DNA of 64,000 nucleotides from Xanthomarina arctica (GCF_014638915.1 NZ_BMFQ01000002.1:806001-870000), one strand, 5' to 3'. Counted from the stretch's first letter, positions 8,265 to 17,855 are shown. Made by a program: numbers and translations. The notes: generated from the letters alone by a model not told the origin.

Positions 8265-10112
8265 ATGTGTGGAATTTACGGCTCTACAATTGCTTATAAT
8301 AATTCTCAAATTAATGAGAAACTTGAACGATCAAACTTTAGAGGTCCAGACAAATTAAAATTTGATCATTTTGGCGACGACAATCAGGTGATTTTCGGTC
8401 ATAATAGATTAGCTATCATTGATTTGGACGAACGTTCTAACCAGCCCTTTACATATCAAGAGAAAGTACATTTGGTGTTTAATGGGGAAATTTACAATTT
8501 CAAAGACATTAAAATCACTTTAATAGAAAAAGGGTATAAATTCAATACAACTAGTGATACGGAAGTTATTTGCGCCGCATATTTAGAGTATGGGGAATCC
8601 TGTGTAAACCACTTTAATGGCATGTTTGCTTTCGTAATTTATGATAAAATTAAAAACATCTTTTTTGGAGCAAGAGATAGATTAGGACAAAAACCTTTTT
8701 ATTATTATCACAATGGGAAAAACTTTGAATTTGCTAGTCAGCTTTCAGTTGTCCAGTTATACAATCAAAATTTAAGTATTTCAAAAAAAGCGATTTCATT
8801 GTATTTAGCATGGGGAAACATCCCTGATCCATACTCTATTTTTAATGAAATAAAAAAACTTCGAGCAGGACATTCTTTTGTATTTAACTTAAGTACAACT
8901 GAGTTTACAGAAAAAACTTATTGGGATATTGATTACAAAGGTGAAAACAAATATAAAGGCAGTTTTGAAGATGCCGTAAACATTCTAGATCATACTTTAA
9001 AAGATGCAGTTAAGCTACGTTTATTTGCTGATGTTCCTGTTGGAATTTTTCTTTCAGGCGGAGTTGACTCGTCTGTTATAGCGGCATTGGCTACAAAAAG
9101 CACGAATAGCAAGGTGAAAACGTTTTCGGTGAAATTTAATGAAAAAGGTTTTGATGAAAGTATTTATGCTCAACAAGTTGCAGATCACTTACAAACCGAT
9201 CACCATGTTATTGAATGTAATTATGAAGAAGGAAAAAGTTTAATTATAGACTTTTGTCATTATTATGACGAACCTTTTTCAGATTCTTCAGCAATTCCAT
9301 CTATGTTATTAGCTAAACACACGCGAGAAAAAGTTACTGTAGCTCTATCTGGAGATGCTGGGGACGAAAGTTTTATTGGCTACCACAGATATAATTGGAT
9401 AAAAAAAGGACAACTAATTTCAAGTGTTCCATTCTTTTTAAGAAAAATAGGCGCTTCCATATTAAATCTATCCTCTAGCTATAGACTGCAAACCATTGCA
9501 AAAATATTATCTTATAAAACGGCTGACGATATTTATTTAGCCAACATGACACATTTAAATCCGTCATGGATAAAATCGGATGTGGATTATTTAGATTTAG
9601 ATGAAATAAAATATCTGAAACATAAAAACAAGAATTTATTTGAACGTATATCCGATTTCGATTTAAAAAGCTACCTCGTTTGGGATATCAATACAAAAGT
9701 AGATAGAGCTACCATGGCATTTTCCTTGGAAGCCAGGGCTCCTTTGTTAGATTACAGAGTGGTGGAATTTGCTAGATCACTACCTACTTCTTTCAAGTTT
9801 AAAGGAAAAAATCAAAAACGGATTTTGAAGGAAGTGCTATATAAGTACGTGCCTAAACATATTTTCGATAGACCTAAATCTGGATTTTCGATGCCTTTTT
9901 CAGAGTGGTTTAAAACAGATTTAAAAGATTATGTGCTCTCGGAACTAAGCGATGAAAACTTAGAACATATTCCATGTATCGATGCTAAACTTGTTAGTCT
10001 TTATATAAAGGAACACATGGAAGGTAGCTGGAATCGTTTTACTATTATTTGGCAAGTTTTAGTACTTAAACAATGGTTAGATAATAACGGAAAAGGATAC
10101 CCAATTAAATGA
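8265..10112 (+). CDS. asnB: Asparagine synthase-like glutamine amidotransferase
   Basis: A 615-residue class II amidotransferase. Cys2 (MCGIYG) is the N-terminal nucleophile and the glutaminase domain runs to about residue 210, with NGEIYN at 73-78. The synthetase domain has the PP-loop FLSGGVDSS at 262-270, then LSGDAGDESFIGYHRY and a C-terminal FDRPKSGFSMPF. It could make asparagine. Its place inside a polysaccharide locus, overlapping the next glycosyltransferase by 4 bp, suggests instead amidation of a sugar carboxylate, as proposed for WbpS-like proteins of O-antigen loci. No uronate-forming dehydrogenase is visible here, so the acid sugar would have to come from elsewhere. Confidence 0.85.
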   Translation: MCGIYGSTIAYNNSQINEKLERSNFRGPDKLKFDHFGDDNQVIFGHNRLAIIDLDERSNQPFTYQEKVHLVFNGEIYNFKDIKITLIEKGYKFNTTSDTEVICAAYLEYGESCVNHFNGMFAFVIYDKIKNIFFGARDRLGQKPFYYYHNGKNFEFASQLSVVQLYNQNLSISKKAISLYLAWGNIPDPYSIFNEIKKLRAGHSFVFNLSTTEFTEKTYWDIDYKGENKYKGSFEDAVNILDHTLKDAVKLRLFADVPVGIFLSGGVDSSVIAALATKSTNSKVKTFSVKFNEKGFDESIYAQQVADHLQTDHHVIECNYEEGKSLIIDFCHYYDEPFSDSSAIPSMLLAKHTREKVTVALSGDAGDESFIGYHRYNWIKKGQLISSVPFFLRKIGASILNLSSSYRLQTIAKILSYKTADDIYLANMTHLNPSWIKSDVDYLDLDEIKYLKHKNKNLFERISDFDLKSYLVWDINTKVDRATMAFSLEARAPLLDYRVVEFARSLPTSFKFKGKNQKRILKEVLYKYVPKHIFDRPKSGFSMPFSEWFKTDLKDYVLSELSDENLEHIPCIDAKLVSLYIKEHMEGSWNRFTIIWQVLVLKQWLDNNGKGYPIK

Positions 10113-11197
10113 GAAATAAAAAAATAAATATCATATTTGTCATCCCATCACTTGCTGCTGGAGGAGCAGAACGTATATTATCTTTTGTAGCTCAAAATAT
10201 TGATAAAGAGACGTTTAAAACAACACTTCTCGTTACAGGATATGAAAAAGACACGGTCTATCATCTAAAAAATTTAGACATTGTGTATCTTAATAAATCG
10301 AGGGTTTTAAAATCGTTTTTTAGTGTGTTTTCATATTTCAAAAAAAACAAACCCGATATTGTAGTGAGCTCTATTGTACATTTAAATGTGTTCATAGCTT
10401 TTATGTCGCCATTTTTTAGAAAGACTAAATTTGTAGCTCGAGAAGCTAATGTTTTAAGCGTTTTAAATAAATACACGCCATCTTCTTCAATTCTATTCTC
10501 GAAACGAGTTATTAGTTTAGCCTACAAATTGGTGGATTGTATTATTTGTCAATCTAAAGATATGCAACAAGATATGTTGAATTATTTCAAAATTCCTGAA
10601 AGTAAAACAGTATTGATTAATAATCCCATTACAAATGATTTTGAATTAAAAACCAATATTAGAAACAACCAAGAACCGTTAAGATTTATTACCATTGGGA
10701 GATTAAAGAAACAAAAAGGACATCTACGGATTATTGAAGCACTTTCCCAAGTAGATTTCCCATTTAAATATACCATAATTGGAAGTGGCATTGAAAAAGA
10801 CATCATATTTGAAACCATCGAAAAAAATGGTTTAACAGATAAAATTGAATATATTAAATTCACCAAAGAAGTGGATAAACATCTAACACATAGTGATTTG
10901 TTTTTGCAGGGATCTTACGTAGAAGGCTTCCCTAATGTGTTAATTGAAAGTTGCGTTGTTGGAACCCCCATCTTAGCATTTAATGCACCAGGAGGATTAA
11001 ACGAAATTATTGAAAATGGAACAAATGGTTTTATTGCTGAAACACTTGAGGAATACATAAACCATTTAAATGTTATTAATAAAAATTACCCTTTTAAACC
11101 CGAAACTGTTAGTCAAGTTGTTAAAGAACGTTTTAACAAAAAGAAAATCATTGCGAAATACGAAAGTTTATTTTTAAATTTGGTCAACTCTAATTAG
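10109..11197 (+). CDS. Glycosyltransferase family 4
   Basis: A 362-residue GT-B enzyme. The N-terminal loop AAGGAERIL is near residues 16-24, the C-terminal domain begins TIGRLKKQKGHLRI, and the EX7E motif lies in VEGFPNVLIESC. It is related in layout to the genes immediately downstream and at the start of the locus, and all three probably arose by old duplication within this family. The ATG overlaps the stop of the amidotransferase gene (ATGA), so the two are likely translationally coupled. Sugar specificity unknown. Confidence 0.85.
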   Translation: MRNKKINIIFVIPSLAAGGAERILSFVAQNIDKETFKTTLLVTGYEKDTVYHLKNLDIVYLNKSRVLKSFFSVFSYFKKNKPDIVVSSIVHLNVFIAFMSPFFRKTKFVAREANVLSVLNKYTPSSSILFSKRVISLAYKLVDCIICQSKDMQQDMLNYFKIPESKTVLINNPITNDFELKTNIRNNQEPLRFITIGRLKKQKGHLRIIEALSQVDFPFKYTIIGSGIEKDIIFETIEKNGLTDKIEYIKFTKEVDKHLTHSDLFLQGSYVEGFPNVLIESCVVGTPILAFNAPGGLNEIIENGTNGFIAETLEEYINHLNVINKNYPFKPETVSQVVKERFNKKKIIAKYESLFLNLVNSN

Positions 11198-12355
11198 ATG
11201 ACAAACAAAACAAAAATTGCTTTATTTATACCTGCAATAGGATTTGGTGGAGCAGAGAAAGTTGTTAGCCTACTTACCTTCGAATTAACCAAATATTACG
11301 ATGTTACTTTAATTTTATTATATGATATTATAAAACTTCCTATTTCTAAAGATATCAAAGTAATATTGCTTTCAAAAGAAGGGGAAGAATTCAAAACTTC
11401 AAAGGCGCAACATTTTTCAGATTATATCAAGTTTATTTTTAAATACCAAAAGGTTTTAAAGACTGAAAAGATCGATGTTGTTATTTCATTTATGCTACGT
11501 CAAAACGCCATGACAGGAATAGCCAAAATGTTTAATCCCACATTAAAATCCATTATTAGCGAAAGATGTTTCCCTTCTAAACGTTATAATAATTCGAAAT
11601 TAATTTCCATTATCTCGAAAACAATGATTCCTTTTTTTTATAATAGAAATGATAGGTTGTTTTCTAATTCCATTCATATTAATCAGGATTTAAGAACACA
11701 TTTCAACGTAAAAATAGATGCCAGTGTAATTTACAACCCTACTGTTTTAAATAATAAAAAGTTAAACTCTGATAATTATAGTCATCCACCAGACATATTT
11801 AAAATTGTAACAGTTGGCAGATTAACGGCTGTTAAAAACCAAAAACACATTCTTAACAGTTTGAGCAAACTACCAGAGCATTTTCGTTTAGATATTTATG
11901 GAGATGGCGACATTCTCGAAGAACTTGAACAATTATCAATTAATTTGAACTTAAAAGATAGGGTCAATTTTAAAGGGAACGTCCTTGATGTCCATTCTAA
12001 AATTTTTGATAGCCATTGTTTTGTTTTAAGCTCTTTAACTGAAGGATTTCCAAATGCACTACTTGAAGCTTTGTCATTAGGAATACCTGTTATTGCTACT
12101 AACTGCATGTCCGGACCTTTGGAGTTACTGAACGAAAATGAACCCATAGAAATAGAAAACGGATCCTTTTTTAAAGCAAAATATGGAATTTTAATTAATA
12201 TAGATGATGTTGAAGGTTTAACAAAAGCTATTACATACTTACAAGAAAACCAAGAACAGCGTATAACCTATAGCGAGTTGGGCTATAATCGCGCAAAAGA
12301 TTATGGAGTAGATAAAATTGGTTTAAAATTAAAATCCCTGATAGATAGCATTTGA
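11198..12355 (+). CDS. Glycosyltransferase family 4
   Basis: A 385-residue GT-B enzyme that follows the previous stop directly (TAG then ATG, no gap). Motifs are GFGGAEKVVS near residues 16-25, TVGRLTAVKNQ at the start of the donor domain, and the EX7E motif in TEGFPNALLEALSLG. After the core there is a slightly longer C-terminal region with an acidic insert (NENEPIEIENG) that the neighbouring paralogues lack. It is the last gene before a 98-bp break that may hold a terminator and a new promoter. Confidence 0.85.
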   Translation: MTNKTKIALFIPAIGFGGAEKVVSLLTFELTKYYDVTLILLYDIIKLPISKDIKVILLSKEGEEFKTSKAQHFSDYIKFIFKYQKVLKTEKIDVVISFMLRQNAMTGIAKMFNPTLKSIISERCFPSKRYNNSKLISIISKTMIPFFYNRNDRLFSNSIHINQDLRTHFNVKIDASVIYNPTVLNNKKLNSDNYSHPPDIFKIVTVGRLTAVKNQKHILNSLSKLPEHFRLDIYGDGDILEELEQLSINLNLKDRVNFKGNVLDVHSKIFDSHCFVLSSLTEGFPNALLEALSLGIPVIATNCMSGPLELLNENEPIEIENGSFFKAKYGILINIDDVEGLTKAITYLQENQEQRITYSELGYNRAKDYGVDKIGLKLKSLIDSI

Positions 12356-12366
12356 TAATAAGGTTT

Positions 12367-12406
12367 AAAACCAATTTCAAAAGTGATTTAATATAGGTTT
12401 GGTTTT
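12367..12406 (+). terminator. Possible weak terminator inside the polysaccharide locus
   Basis: An 8-bp inverted repeat AAAACCAA (12367-12374) / TTGGTTTT (12399-12406) with a 24-nt loop, ending in TTTTTT. The stem is AT-rich and the loop long, so it is a weak candidate. It lies just after the stop at 12355. Confidence 0.3.
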
Positions 12407-12429
12407 TTAAACTTTTAAAAAGAAAATAT

Positions 12430-12437
12430 TAAATTTG
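12430..12437 (+). promoter_or_regulatory. Candidate internal promoter, -7 box TAAATTTG
   Basis: Matches the Bacteroidota -7 consensus TAnnTTTG and ends 16 bases before the ATG at 12454. A second match, TAGGTTTG, lies at 12394-12401. No TTG is found at the usual -33 spacing. It could give the second half of the locus its own transcript. Confidence 0.4.
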
Positions 12438-12453
12438 AACTGATTACAATTCG

Positions 12454-13545
12454 ATGACTAAAAAAATCTGTATAATTGGTGGTGAAGATGTACATAAGAG
12501 AATTCTTTTGTCCAACTATTTAATGGATGCTGGTTTTCAAGTCACTATTATTGGCACTAGCAATCAGGTTTTTCCAGATTCTATAACTTATGTCCCGTAT
12601 AATTTAAACAGAAGCTTCTCTCCTATTTCAGATTATAAGACGCTCTCTTGGCTAAAACATTTTTTTAAGAATAATTCCTTCGACCTCATTCATACGTTCG
12701 ATACCAAACCTGCATTTTTAGTACCCTTATCACAATTAAAAACAAATACACCAATAACAAGAACTGTTACGGGTTTAGGGACTATTTTTATGTCTAATTC
12801 CTTTTCTAGCGCCATTTTAAGAAAGGTTTATTTGTTTTTACACATCTTAGTGAAAAAAAGAATTACTAATACCATTTTTCAAAATGAAGACGATAAAAAC
12901 CTTTATTTAAAATATAATTTAATTTCAAACTCAAATTATAGCATAATATTAAGTAGCGGTATTGAGTTAGATTTGATAACGCAAAAAGCCAAACGAAATA
13001 ACCAAACCTTCACTTTTATCTGTGTTGCAAGGTTGGTTTATGAAAAAGGGATTGTCAATCTTTTAGAAGCCGCAAGAATTTGTAGCAATAAAGGTTACAA
13101 CTTTAAATATCTGTTAGTTGGTCCGCTTGAAGAAAACTCTAAAAGACTTAATAAAACCGTTCTTTCTCAATACGAAGATATAGTTGACATTCTGGGTTCC
13201 AGAAACGATATTTTAAATTTGCTGGAAAACTCTGATGCTTTTGTGTTGCCTACTTTTAGAGAAGGTTTTTCTAGAGTTTTACTAGAGGCTGCAGCAGTTG
13301 GACTACCAATAATTTCCACAAATGTTACTGGGGTTCGGGATTTTACAAGGCATAATCAAGAAGCTATTTTAATTGAACCTCAAGACTCTGAATCCTTAGC
13401 TGATGCTATGATTGAAATTGCTACAAACAAGGAATTAGCAGATAAATTAGCCAAAAACGCTTTAATACACGTCAAACTGTTCAGTCTTGAAAATGTTTCT
13501 AAACAATATATAACTATATTTAACACAGCTATTAATCACAATTAA
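12454..13545 (+). CDS. Glycosyltransferase family 4, PglA-like
   Basis: A 363-residue GT4 enzyme of a different subgroup from the three upstream. The N-terminal domain has HTFDTKPAFLVPL and RTVTGLGTIF, matching the pattern in PglA/WbpU-like transferases that extend an amino-sugar-P-P-undecaprenol. The C-terminal domain has VARLVYEKGIVNLLEA and the EX7E motif in FREGFSRVLLEAAAVG. The neighbouring sugar transferase and aminotransferase genes fit a role in adding the second sugar. It is followed after 4 bp by the aminotransferase gene. Confidence 0.8.
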   Translation: MTKKICIIGGEDVHKRILLSNYLMDAGFQVTIIGTSNQVFPDSITYVPYNLNRSFSPISDYKTLSWLKHFFKNNSFDLIHTFDTKPAFLVPLSQLKTNTPITRTVTGLGTIFMSNSFSSAILRKVYLFLHILVKKRITNTIFQNEDDKNLYLKYNLISNSNYSIILSSGIELDLITQKAKRNNQTFTFICVARLVYEKGIVNLLEAARICSNKGYNFKYLLVGPLEENSKRLNKTVLSQYEDIVDILGSRNDILNLLENSDAFVLPTFREGFSRVLLEAAAVGLPIISTNVTGVRDFTRHNQEAILIEPQDSESLADAMIEIATNKELADKLAKNALIHVKLFSLENVSKQYITIFNTAINHN

Positions 13546-13549
13546 AATC

Positions 13550-14755
13550 ATGAAAATTCCGTTTTCACCTCCTTATATAAACCAAGACGTTATAAAAGAA
13601 GTTAACAGCGCTTTAGAATCTGGTTGGATTACCACTGGTCCTAAAGTTAAACTTCTGGAAGAACTTGTTTGCAAATATACCTTAGCGCAAAATACACTTT
13701 GTGTTAATTCGGCTACTTCAGGCCTCATGTTGGCCTTAAAATGGTACGGTATTGGTGTTGGAGACGAAGTTATAATTCCTGCTTACACTTATGCTGCTAC
13801 AGCCTTAGCTGTTATACATGTTGGAGCAACTCCAGTGATGGTTGATGTGGAAGCCGATTTCAATATCTCTATTAAACAAATTGAAAAAGCAATTACACAA
13901 AAAACCAAAGCAATTATTCCTGTTGATTTTGCTGGATGGCCATGCAACTATGATGAGTTATTAAACCTGCTTGAAAAAAAACAAAATATATTTACACCTT
14001 CTACAGAAAATCAGATAAAATTAGGAAGAATTCTTATTCTATCAGATTCTGCTCATTCTATAGGCGCAACATATAAAGAACAGTATTTGGGATCCATTAC
14101 AGATATTACTGTTTTTTCCTTTCATGCCGTAAAAAACGTTACAACTGCAGAAGGCGGTGCTGTTTGCCTTAATTTACCAAAGCCCTTTAATAACCAAGAT
14201 GAATATAATTACTTGAGGTGTTTTTCATTAAACGGACAAACTAAGGATGCTTTTACAAAATCTAAAGCTGGAGGCTGGAGATACGATATTATTTATCCAG
14301 GATTAAAAATAAACATGCCAGATATCTTGGCCGCCATTGGAGTGGCTCAATTACCTGAGTATTTTGAAAAAACTCTCGATACTCGAGTTAATATCTACGA
14401 ATTTTATCATCAGTTCTTTAAAACTAAACCTTGGGCTATTTTACCTCCATATGAAGATGAAGACAAAAAATCTTCATGTCATTTGTATGCCTTAAGGATT
14501 AAAGGGATTTCCGAATCAACCAGAGATACTATTATTGAAGATATTTCAAAAAATGGCGTAGCTGTTAATGTACATTTTCAACCCTTACCAACCTTAAGTC
14601 TTTTTAAAGAAATGGGGTTCAATATAGCTGATTATCCAATGGCATACAACAATTACAAATGTGAAATATCGCTACCAATCTACCCTCAATTAACTCAAGA
14701 AGAGCTTGAGTATATTGTAAGTACGGTAGCTAATGCTATTGAGTCGCAAATATGA
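13550..14755 (+). CDS. DegT/DnrJ/EryC1/StrS sugar aminotransferase
   Basis: A 401-residue PLP enzyme predicted to transfer an amino group from glutamate to a keto-sugar nucleotide. The N-terminus has FSPPYINQDVIKEVNSALESGWIT. The PLP-interacting aspartate is D166 (LSDSAHSIG) and the Schiff-base lysine is K195 (FHAVKNVTTAEGGA). The C-terminal domain includes VNVHFQPLPTLSLF, the family's usual substrate loop. It overlaps the sugar transferase gene by 4 bp. This is the first of two such enzymes in the locus, so the polysaccharide may contain more than one amino sugar. Confidence 0.88.
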   Translation: MKIPFSPPYINQDVIKEVNSALESGWITTGPKVKLLEELVCKYTLAQNTLCVNSATSGLMLALKWYGIGVGDEVIIPAYTYAATALAVIHVGATPVMVDVEADFNISIKQIEKAITQKTKAIIPVDFAGWPCNYDELLNLLEKKQNIFTPSTENQIKLGRILILSDSAHSIGATYKEQYLGSITDITVFSFHAVKNVTTAEGGAVCLNLPKPFNNQDEYNYLRCFSLNGQTKDAFTKSKAGGWRYDIIYPGLKINMPDILAAIGVAQLPEYFEKTLDTRVNIYEFYHQFFKTKPWAILPPYEDEDKKSSCHLYALRIKGISESTRDTIIEDISKNGVAVNVHFQPLPTLSLFKEMGFNIADYPMAYNNYKCEISLPIYPQLTQEELEYIVSTVANAIESQI

Positions 14756-15342
14756 TTAAAAGAATCTTTGATATAGTTTTTTCTTTTTTTGGTTTAATAA
14801 TATTATTACCTTTATTACTCCTTATAGCAATACTAATTAAAGTAGAATCTAAAGGCTCGCTTTTCTATTTACAAACTAGAGTTGGCAAGCATAATAAAGA
14901 TTTTAAAATTTTTAAATTTAGAACCATGTTTGTTGGGTCTGATAAAAAAGGGTTATTGACCCTTGGTGATCGAGACCCTAGAATAACAAAAACAGGTTAT
15001 TTTTTAAGAAAATATAAATTAGATGAACTCCCACAACTAATCAATGTTTTTATAGGCAACATGAGTTTTGTTGGCCCAAGACCAGAAGTACGCAAATATG
15101 TGAATTATTATTCTGAAGAAGATTTAATGATTTTCTCTGTGAAACCTGGAATTACCGACTATGCTTCCATCATTTACAGAGATGAAGCGGAACTCTTGAA
15201 AGGAACCGACAATCCTGATGCGTTTTATATTGAAACCATCATGCCTGAAAAACTCAAATTAAACAAGAAATACATTAATAGCCATGATCTGTTTACAGAT
15301 TTGAAAATTATTTTAAAAACGTTTAAAATTATTATTTCATGA
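14752..15342 (+). CDS. PglC-like initiating sugar phosphate transferase
   Basis: A 196-residue monotopic phosphoglycosyl transferase (bacterial sugar transferase, PF02397). It transfers a sugar-1-phosphate to undecaprenyl phosphate and so starts repeat-unit synthesis. One hydrophobic N-terminal segment (residues 5-30) is followed by FKIFKFRTM, DPRITKTGYFLRKYKLDELPQ and SFVGPRPEVRKYV. These hold the catalytic acidic pair of the family (DE of LDELPQ) and the PRP motif. The short length matches PglC rather than the long WcaJ type with extra membrane helices. Both gene ends overlap their neighbours by 4 bp. Confidence 0.88.
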   Translation: MIKRIFDIVFSFFGLIILLPLLLLIAILIKVESKGSLFYLQTRVGKHNKDFKIFKFRTMFVGSDKKGLLTLGDRDPRITKTGYFLRKYKLDELPQLINVFIGNMSFVGPRPEVRKYVNYYSEEDLMIFSVKPGITDYASIIYRDEAELLKGTDNPDAFYIETIMPEKLKLNKKYINSHDLFTDLKIILKTFKIIIS

Positions 15343-16322
15343 TGGATATTTCAAATGGATACTTTGTTATTTCTTTGGATTTTGAACTACACTGGGGAGT
15401 TTTTGATAAAAGAAGTGTTGCCGAATACAAAGAAAATTTAGAGAATGTTAAACTAGTAATCCCAAGGCTATTAGATCTTGCAGATACTTATAACATTAAT
15501 CTAACCTTCGCAACTGTAGGGTTTTTGTTTAATAAAAATAAGCAGGAACTTTTAAATAACAATCCAAAATTATTACCTGGCTATACAAATTCCAAATTTT
15601 CTCCCTATACAAAATTGGAAACTATTGGGGAAAATGAGACTGAAGATGAATTTCATTTTGCATCTGGTTTAATAGATTTAATAAAGAAAAAAAAACAGCA
15701 CGAAATAAGCACACACACCTACTCTCATTATTATTGTCTAGAAGATGGTCAAACAGAAGAGCAGTTTGAGGCAGATCTTGTTGCCGCTATTTCTGTGGCT
15801 TCAAAAAAGAATATTAACGTAAAAAGTATAGTTTTTCCAAGAAACCAAGTAAATCAAAAATATCTAGACATATGCGTTAAACATGGCATTACCTCTTACA
15901 GAGGAGTCGAGAATCATCGAATTTATAATACATTAGATAGAGATTACTATAAAAAACAATCCACTAGAGCACTTAGGCTAATTGATACTTATGCAAACTT
16001 AACTGGCTTTAATACTTATAATATTAAAAAATTAAACACAACAAAAAACATTTCAAACATACCTTCCAGCAACTTTTTAAGACCTTATAGTAAAACCCTA
16101 GAATTTTTTGAACCCTTAAAAATTAATCGTGTTAAAAGGGCAATGACTTACGCCGCAAAAAACAGTGAGATGTTTCATCTTTGGTGGCATCCTCATAATT
16201 TCGGCAAACACATAGATGCGAATTTCAAAGGACTAGAAACCATTTTAAAACATTACAAATACTTAAATGAAAACTATAAATTCAATAGTATAACTATGAC
16301 AAAATTAGCTAGTTTAGTTTAA
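15339..16322 (+). CDS. NodB-type polysaccharide deacetylase, cytoplasmic
   Basis: A 327-residue carbohydrate esterase 4-like protein. Motif 1 is SLDFELHWG at 12-20 (D14, E16) and the metal-binding motif 2 is STHTYSH with H126 and H130. A C-terminal HLWWHPHNFG resembles the late histidine motif. No signal peptide or membrane helix is visible, so it would act in the cytoplasm on a nucleotide- or lipid-linked sugar, not on the exported polymer. It overlaps the initiating transferase gene by 4 bp, which suggests that its substrate is an early intermediate. A role in N-acetyl removal is inferred from the family. Confidence 0.75.
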   Translation: MMDISNGYFVISLDFELHWGVFDKRSVAEYKENLENVKLVIPRLLDLADTYNINLTFATVGFLFNKNKQELLNNNPKLLPGYTNSKFSPYTKLETIGENETEDEFHFASGLIDLIKKKKQHEISTHTYSHYYCLEDGQTEEQFEADLVAAISVASKKNINVKSIVFPRNQVNQKYLDICVKHGITSYRGVENHRIYNTLDRDYYKKQSTRALRLIDTYANLTGFNTYNIKKLNTTKNISNIPSSNFLRPYSKTLEFFEPLKINRVKRAMTYAAKNSEMFHLWWHPHNFGKHIDANFKGLETILKHYKYLNENYKFNSITMTKLASLV

Positions 16323-16712
16323 ATATTATTCAAACTGAGTTATTCCGAAGTAATCAAATAAGATTCGCAAGCTCTCCTCTACTTGTGTAAATTCCGAACC
16401 TCTAAATAATTTAAAATAAACTCAATATGATTCATTATTTTTAAAGTGTGATATTGTTTTTTTTGTATATTGAACCAATCAAAATAGCCCTATAATATTT
16501 TACATATTCTTCCCTTTTTTCAATTTATAGCATGTTTAAATGTATTAAGTTTGCTTTTAAACTAACTGATTTAATTTTTTTTAATCCTTACAATTAAATA
16601 TTTAATTATTCAGATTTAAGAAACGCATTATTATAAATAAAATACAACAACGTAAATATTAGTTATATAACGTATTTATTTGACGATTGCTGTTTAAACG
16701 TAGATATTTACT
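16323..16712. other. Intergenic region within the polysaccharide locus
   Basis: A 390-bp AT-rich gap that separates two groups of polysaccharide genes. I see no coding frame of useful length on either strand, no strong hairpin and no good TAnnTTTG box. It may hold a promoter for the downstream aminotransferase gene, or be the scar of a lost gene. Confidence 0.4.
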
Positions 16713-17855
16713 ATGATTAAAAATGAATCTTATTTGAATTCAAAAATATGGTTGTCCTCACCTCACATGAGTGGACATGAAGAAAAGTTCATAAAAGAAG
16801 CATTTAATACTAATTGGATTGCGCCTTTAGGACCTAATGTCAATGGTTTTGAAAAAGATTTGGAATCTTATTTAGAGAACAACGCTAATGTAGTAGCCTT
16901 AACATCAGGGACAGCGGCAATACATTTGGCTTTGGTTTTACTAAACGTTTCAAAAAATGATGAAGTCATTTGCCAAACTAAAACATTTGTAGCCTCTGTG
17001 AATCCGGTAACTTACTTAGGCGCTAAACCCGTTTTTGTAGATAGTGAAATTGACACATGGAATATGTGTCCTATTTTATTGGAGCAGGCCATAAATGATA
17101 GATTAAACATAGGGAAAAAACCAAAAGCCATAATTGTAATTAATTTATATGGCATGCCACATAAAGTGAAGGAAATACAAAACATATCGAATAAATATAA
17201 CATACCAATAATTGAAGATAGTGCTGAAGCTTTAGGAAGTAGCTACTTTAATAAAAAGTGTGGCACTTTTGGCGATTTGTCTGTTTTATCTTTTAATGGA
17301 AATAAAATAATCACCACTTCCGGTGGCGGAGCTTTAGTTGCTAAAGATATTAAGACGAAAGAAAAAACCATTTTTTTGGCAACACAAGCCAAAGATCCCG
17401 GAATTGAATATTCGCACACCCATGTTGGCTACAATTATAGAATGTCGAACATTTTAGCAGGCATAGGCAGAGGACAAATGGAGGTTCTTGATAACTATGT
17501 AGCCTTAAGAAGGAAAAACTATCGTTATTATTATGATCAATTAAGCAGTATAAATGACATTCGTTTTCTAAATGAACCCGAGGGCTACTTTTCAAATAGA
17601 TGGTTAACTTGTATTGAGCTTCCAACTAATAAAATGCGAGAAGACTTGCTACATCTTTTGCAAGAGAACAACATAGAAGCTAGACCTTCATGGAAGCCCA
17701 TGCATTTACAGCCTATCTTTAAAGAGTATACAAGTTATCTCAATGGTGTTTCAGAGAGATTATACAAAACAGTTTTATGTCTGCCTAGTGGTTCAAATTT
17801 AACAAAAGGTGAATTAGACAAAATTATCAATTTAATAAAACAATATTTTGGATAA
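16713..17855 (+). CDS. DegT-family aminotransferase, PglE-like
   Basis: A 380-residue PLP enzyme. It begins WLSSPHMSGHEEKFIKEAF and NWIAPLGPNVNGFE, a start typical of PglE/PseC-type enzymes that aminate UDP-4-keto-6-deoxy-HexNAc. The PLP aspartate is D169 (IEDSAEALGS) and the lysine K198 (NGNKIITTSGGGA). It overlaps the downstream dehydratase gene by 8 bp, and that enzyme would supply its keto-sugar substrate. The product would be a UDP-4-amino-4,6-dideoxy-HexNAc. The exact sugar stereochemistry cannot be read. Confidence 0.85.
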   Translation: MIKNESYLNSKIWLSSPHMSGHEEKFIKEAFNTNWIAPLGPNVNGFEKDLESYLENNANVVALTSGTAAIHLALVLLNVSKNDEVICQTKTFVASVNPVTYLGAKPVFVDSEIDTWNMCPILLEQAINDRLNIGKKPKAIIVINLYGMPHKVKEIQNISNKYNIPIIEDSAEALGSSYFNKKCGTFGDLSVLSFNGNKIITTSGGGALVAKDIKTKEKTIFLATQAKDPGIEYSHTHVGYNYRMSNILAGIGRGQMEVLDNYVALRRKNYRYYYDQLSSINDIRFLNEPEGYFSNRWLTCIELPTNKMREDLLHLLQENNIEARPSWKPMHLQPIFKEYTSYLNGVSERLYKTVLCLPSGSNLTKGELDKIINLIKQYFG

